Assembly (NCBI RefSeq): GCF_014138625.1
Contig: NZ_JACJHY010000001.1
Span: forward strand, 62,001-126,000
Origin: Aminobacter ciceronei
GTDB taxonomy: Bacteria > Pseudomonadota > Alphaproteobacteria > Rhizobiales > Rhizobiaceae
Reading direction: 5' to 3'
Length of the DNA stretch: 64,000 nucleotides
Shown here in pieces: positions 60,602-64,000 of this stretch (within the stretch, counting starts at the first letter, position 1; each line of letters opens with the position of its first letter). The notes below the pieces were generated by a model, which saw only the letters and a program-made list of their open reading frames with translations, made no database searches and was not told the origin of the DNA. The translations under genes and the position numbers were made by a program.

Positions 60602-60663
60602 GCGAAGTCGGCTCATTTTTTAGCTTGACCGAATGCAAGGACGAGAGCATTAGTTGCATAAAG

Positions 60664-60690
60664 TGGAACTTGAGTTCCATTTAATGGAAC
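60664..60690. promoter_or_regulatory. IclR-type operator upstream of the IclR-family gene
   Basis: TGGAAC-N4-GTTCCA (60664-60679) is a perfect palindrome and overlaps a second, TTCCAT-N3-ATGGAA (60675-60689); a third TGGAAC half site is at 60685-60690. This closely resembles the TGGAA/TTCCA boxes bound by IclR-family repressors. It lies 15-40 bases before the IclR start, consistent with autoregulation. TTGACC at 60625-60630 may be the -35 of this promoter. Confidence 0.65.
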
Positions 60691-60704
60691 GACTCGGAGG
60701 AGCA

Positions 60705-61442
60705 ATGTCGGTCCTGAACAATGCCGCAGACGTGCTGAGGTGCTTCGGAAACGACTGTCCCGACCTGACGGTTTCGGACGTCGTGCGGCTGCTCGGCATG
60801 CCGAAAGCCAATGCGTCGCGCCTGCTGAAGGCGATGCGGGAGGCGAACATGCTGGAGACGATCGGCGACAGTCACCGGCATCGCCCGGGCCGGCTGATGC
60901 TCGATCTCGCCGCCGCCTACCGCCGTTCCTCGCTGCTGATCGGCCGCGCCAGCGAAGTCGTCGCCGAAGCCAGCAACACCTTTGGCCATACCGGATACAT
61001 CTCGGTGCGCGACGGCAAGGAAGTGACTGCCGTCGCCGACTTCCAGGGCACCAACGCGCTCCGCGTCGTCAGCAACATCGGCCGCCGCCTGCCTGCCCAT
61101 CTCAGTGCGACCGGTCGGTCGCTGCTGGCGCGGCTTGGCGAGGAGGCAGTGCATGCGCTCTATGCCGGGCACAGCGCTTTGCATGACCTGAGCGAGCAGC
61201 TTTCGAAAGTGCGGCACCAGGGCTTCGCCTATTCGAGCCAGGAAGCCACGCCCGGCGTCGACGCCATCGCGATTTCGGTCGCCGATCCGCGCACCGACGA
61301 AGCCGTCAGCCTCTGCATCGTCTACCCCCACGCACTCGTCGACACCAAAGGCCGCAACGAGATGATTGCCGCCCTCGCCAAGGGGGCCGCCCGCATAGCC
61401 GAGGACCTGGGCGACAGCGCCTTCATCGCCCCCCGGATCTGA
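60705..61442 (+). CDS. IclR family transcriptional regulator
   Basis: 245 residues from the ATG at 60705 behind CGGAGGAGC. N-terminal winged HTH: MSVLNNAADVLRCFGNDCPDLTVSDVVRLLGMPKANASRLLKAMREANMLETIG. The C-terminal effector domain has HTGYISVRDGKEVTAVADFQG and RLPAHLSATGRSLLARLGEEAVHALYAGH, both classic IclR segments. It probably represses the HyuAB gene 16 bases downstream, and perhaps itself, through the palindromes just upstream. Confidence 0.92.
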   Translation: MSVLNNAADVLRCFGNDCPDLTVSDVVRLLGMPKANASRLLKAMREANMLETIGDSHRHRPGRLMLDLAAAYRRSSLLIGRASEVVAEASNTFGHTGYISVRDGKEVTAVADFQGTNALRVVSNIGRRLPAHLSATGRSLLARLGEEAVHALYAGHSALHDLSEQLSKVRHQGFAYSSQEATPGVDAIAISVADPRTDEAVSLCIVYPHALVDTKGRNEMIAALAKGAARIAEDLGDSAFIAPRI

Positions 61443-61458
61443 AGAAAGGACATCAGTA

Positions 61459-64000
61459 ATGAGTGATCTGCCCAACCGCTGGCGCGTGGGGTTCGACATT
61501 GGTGGAACCTTCACCGACTTCGTGCTCTATGACAGCCAGAACCATTCAGTCACGCTGCACAAGCGCCTGACCACGCCACACGATCCGTCCCAGGCGGCTC
61601 TGCTCGGCCTGCAGGAACTGCTGGATCTCAAGAGCATCAAGCATAGCGACGTCGGCGAGATCGTCCATGGCACGACGCTGGTCACCAACGCCGTCATTGA
61701 ACGCAAGGGCGCACCGGTCGGTCTCATCACGACGCGCGGCTTCCGCGACCTGCTCGAAATGGGCACCGAGCAGCGCTACGACATCTATGACCTGTTCGTC
61801 TCCTTCCCCGATCCAATGGTCAGCCGCGACCTGCGCCTCGAGGTCGACGAGCGCATGAATGCCTCGGGCGAGGTCGAGACCGCGCTCGACGAAGCCCAGG
61901 TCCTGCAGGCGGCCAAGGCGCTCGTCGCGCAGGGCTGCGAGGCGGTCGCCATCGCCTTCATGCACTCTTATGCCAATTCGGCGCATGAGCGCCGCGCCGC
62001 CGACATCATCCGCGCCGCCTTCCCCGAGCTGTCGGTCTCGATCTCGAGCGAAGTCGTCGCCGAAATGGGCGAGTACCAGCGCATTGTCACCACCTGCGCC
62101 AACGCCTTCGTGCAGCCCTTGATGCACCGCTATCTGACCAAGCTCGAGAAATCGCTGCGCGGTGCTGGCTTTGCCGGCGCGCTCAGGCTGATGCATTCGG
62201 CCGGCGGCCTGATGTCTCTGGAAACCGCACGCGACTTCCCGATCCGGCTGCTCGAAAGCGGCCCCGCCGGTGGCGGTCTCGCTACCGCCCTGTTCGGCAG
62301 GGCTGCCGGCCTGTCCGACGTCATTTCCTTCGACATGGGCGGCACCACCGCCAAGGCCTGCATGATCGAAGACGGCCGCGCCGAAATTTCGCCGATGATG
62401 GAGGCCGCGCGCGTCCACCGCTTCGTCAAGGGTTCCGGCCTGCCGATCAAGGCCCCCGTCATCGAGATGATCGAGATCGGCGCCGGCGGCGGTTCGATCG
62501 CCGCCATCGACGACGTCGGCCTGCTGAAGGTCGGCCCGCATTCCGCCAGCTCCGATCCGGGCCCGGCCTGCTACGGCATGGGCGGCAAGCAGCCGACGGT
62601 CACCGACGCCAACCTCACGCTCGGCTATTACGACCCCAACTTCTTCCTCGGCGGTCGCATGAAGCTCGACCTCGAGGCCGCACGTGCAGCGATTGCGCGG
62701 GTGGCTGAACCGTTGAACCTGACCATCGAAGAAGCCGCGCTTGGCATCCACAAGGTGGTGGTCGAAAGCATGGCCTCGGCTGCCCGCGTACACCTTGTCG
62801 AACGCGGCAAGGATCCGCGCGAATACTCCATGGTCGGCTTCGGCGGCGCCGGTCCGGCCCATGCGGTCGACGTGGCACGTGCCATGGGCATCAGCTCCGT
62901 GCTGATCCCACCGGCATCAGGTGCGGCATCTGCCCTCGGCTTCCTTGCAGCCCCACTGTCCTTCGAGGGTGTGCGGTCGCTGCGTGTCGAGCTGAAGACT
63001 GGCTTTGACACGGACGCCGTCAATGGCGTGCTGACCGCCCTCGAAGACGAGGGACGGCACCAGCTGACCCGCTCCGGCATCGCGGCAGGCGACATTGTTG
63101 TCGAGCGCAGCGCCGACATGCGCCTCGTCGGCCAGATGCACGACATCAGCGTGGCGCTGCCCACGACGACTCTTGGCGAAGCCGATCTGCCGGCCATTCG
63201 CGAAGCCTTCGTCCGCGCCTACTCGGCCCGCTACGCCGAGCCTTTCGAGGGCGCGCGTTTCGAATCCGTCAACTTCCGCGTCCGCGTCGCCGGCCCGACG
63301 CCTCAGTTGTCGCTCACCGGCGCCACCGGCGGCGGCGATACTGCAGCTCGGATCAAGGGCCATCGCGTCTGCTGGTTCGACGAAGGCAAGTTCGAGACGG
63401 CCGTCTACGATCGCTACGCGCTGCGCAGCGGCGACACCATTGCGGGTCCGGCAATCATCGAAGAGCGTGAATCCACAACCGTTGTCGGCCCATCCGACAG
63501 CGTCACGATCGACGCCGGCCAGAACCTCTGCGTCCAGGTCGGCGCGCTCAAGGCCGCCGATGCGTTCGTCACCGACGACATGACCCGCGCCGAGGCTGTC
63601 GCCCGCATCAAGGGCGATCCGATCGGCCTCGAGATCATGTGGTCGCGTCTCGTCAACGTCGTTGAGGAGATGTGGCTTACCGTCTGCCGCACCGCCTTCT
63701 CGCTCGTCATCGCCGAGGCGCAGGATTTTGCCTGCGAGCTGCTCGACAAGGACGGCGAGACGCTGGCCCACAGCCCGCGCGCCATGCCGGTGTTCAACCT
63801 GACGCTGCCGCGCGCGGTCAAGGCCCTGCTGGAGCGCTATCCGGCCGATACGCTGAAGCCCGGCGACGTGCTGATCACCAACGATCCGTGGCTCTGCGCC
63901 GGTCACCTGTTCGACATCGCCATCGTCACGCCGGCCTTCCGCAATGGCAAGCTCGTCGGCCTGATGGGCACAGTCGGCCACGTCTCCGACATCGGCGGCA
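61459..64000 (+). CDS. Fused HyuA-HyuB hydantoinase/5-oxoprolinase, 3' end cut off
   Basis: 847 residues are visible in one open frame to the window end. Residues 1-695 are HyuA: an actin-like ATPase start (WRVGFDIGGTFTDFVLYD), HGTTLVTNAVIERKG, SAGGLMSLETARDFP, SGPAGG, FDMGGTTAKACMIEDG and GFGGAGPAHAVDVARAMGI. From about residue 715 (KGDPIGLEIMWSRLVNVVEEMWLTVCRTAFSLVIAEAQDFACELLDKDG) the HyuB domain begins with no stop between, so the two subunits are one polypeptide, as in eukaryotic OPLAH. It is an ATP-dependent cyclic-amide hydrolase; related families carboxylate ketones, so the substrate is open. Directly downstream of the IclR gene. Confidence 0.85.
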   Translation, partial: MSDLPNRWRVGFDIGGTFTDFVLYDSQNHSVTLHKRLTTPHDPSQAALLGLQELLDLKSIKHSDVGEIVHGTTLVTNAVIERKGAPVGLITTRGFRDLLEMGTEQRYDIYDLFVSFPDPMVSRDLRLEVDERMNASGEVETALDEAQVLQAAKALVAQGCEAVAIAFMHSYANSAHERRAADIIRAAFPELSVSISSEVVAEMGEYQRIVTTCANAFVQPLMHRYLTKLEKSLRGAGFAGALRLMHSAGGLMSLETARDFPIRLLESGPAGGGLATALFGRAAGLSDVISFDMGGTTAKACMIEDGRAEISPMMEAARVHRFVKGSGLPIKAPVIEMIEIGAGGGSIAAIDDVGLLKVGPHSASSDPGPACYGMGGKQPTVTDANLTLGYYDPNFFLGGRMKLDLEAARAAIARVAEPLNLTIEEAALGIHKVVVESMASAARVHLVERGKDPREYSMVGFGGAGPAHAVDVARAMGISSVLIPPASGAASALGFLAAPLSFEGVRSLRVELKTGFDTDAVNGVLTALEDEGRHQLTRSGIAAGDIVVERSADMRLVGQMHDISVALPTTTLGEADLPAIREAFVRAYSARYAEPFEGARFESVNFRVRVAGPTPQLSLTGATGGGDTAARIKGHRVCWFDEGKFETAVYDRYALRSGDTIAGPAIIEERESTTVVGPSDSVTIDAGQNLCVQVGALKAADAFVTDDMTRAEAVARIKGDPIGLEIMWSRLVNVVEEMWLTVCRTAFSLVIAEAQDFACELLDKDGETLAHSPRAMPVFNLTLPRAVKALLERYPADTLKPGDVLITNDPWLCAGHLFDIAIVTPAFRNGKLVGLMGTVGHVSDIGG

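Noticed and set aside
61546-62862. A minus-strand frame of 438 codons opposite HyuA
   Set aside because: No recognisable domain; the opposite strand encodes all HyuA motifs.
1-64000. Prophage, transposon, CRISPR array, tRNA or rRNA
   Set aside because: No transposase, integrase, phage structural gene, terminal inverted repeats, spaced repeats or tRNA-like cloverleaf was found on reading both strands.

Overview
The window is high-GC chromosomal DNA with dense, mostly operonic genes. Gene content points to an alphaproteobacterium of the Hyphomicrobiales, most like Mesorhizobium, Aminobacter or a related Phyllobacteriaceae genus: many ABC importers, Gfo/Idh/MocA oxidoreductases, exopolysaccharide genes, and LysR, IclR and RpiR regulators each next to a catabolic operon. 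This placement is inferred from protein character; no rRNA or other marker gene is present. I see no tRNA, rRNA, CRISPR array, insertion sequence or integrase.

Layout. 1-14.4 kb: a truncated amino-acid-binding protein, a universal stress protein, an inverse autotransporter with a beta-helix passenger, and scattered small-molecule metabolism (oxidoreductases, sugar isomerase, amidase, Old Yellow Enzyme, AstE/AspA-type hydrolase, SAF-domain dehydrogenase), then a beta-propeller/MoaD-like pair and an SH3-like secreted protein. 14.5-21.5 kb: a compact four-gene operon (asparagine synthase, acyl carrier protein, AMP-ligase, NadE-like amide synthase) facing a HemK-like methyltransferase and a possible acyltransferase. 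This looks like an uncharacterised small-molecule or glycan-modification pathway. 21.5-40 kb: an exopolysaccharide region with two Sel1-repeat proteins, a polytopic membrane protein, a flippase fused to a kinase-like domain, a GH16 glycanase, a FemAB-like acyltransferase, a barrel-less POTRA protein, two GT2 glycosyltransferases, a GT2-deacetylase fusion, and a diguanylate cyclase at the edge.

40-51 kb: a peptide uptake and hydrolysis block (Dpp-type ABC transporter, serine beta-lactamase-fold hydrolase, M81 peptidase, DadA-like oxidase) next to a divergent RpiR regulator. 51-57.8 kb: a LysR regulator facing four genes that fit the lower D-lysine/L-pipecolate pathway: AmaA-like oxidase, AmaB-like semialdehyde dehydrogenase, HglS-like 2-oxoadipate dioxygenase/decarboxylase and D-2-hydroxyglutarate dehydrogenase, ending at 2-oxoglutarate. 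58-64 kb: two divergent M20 amidohydrolases, an IclR regulator with a clear IclR-type palindrome upstream, and an HyuA-HyuB fusion cut by the window end.

The best candidates for undescribed biology are the AsnB-ACP-ligase-NadE-like operon with its divergent partners, and the exopolysaccharide region with its flippase-kinase and GT2-deacetylase fusions. All functional statements rest on reading motifs and gene order; no database search was run.
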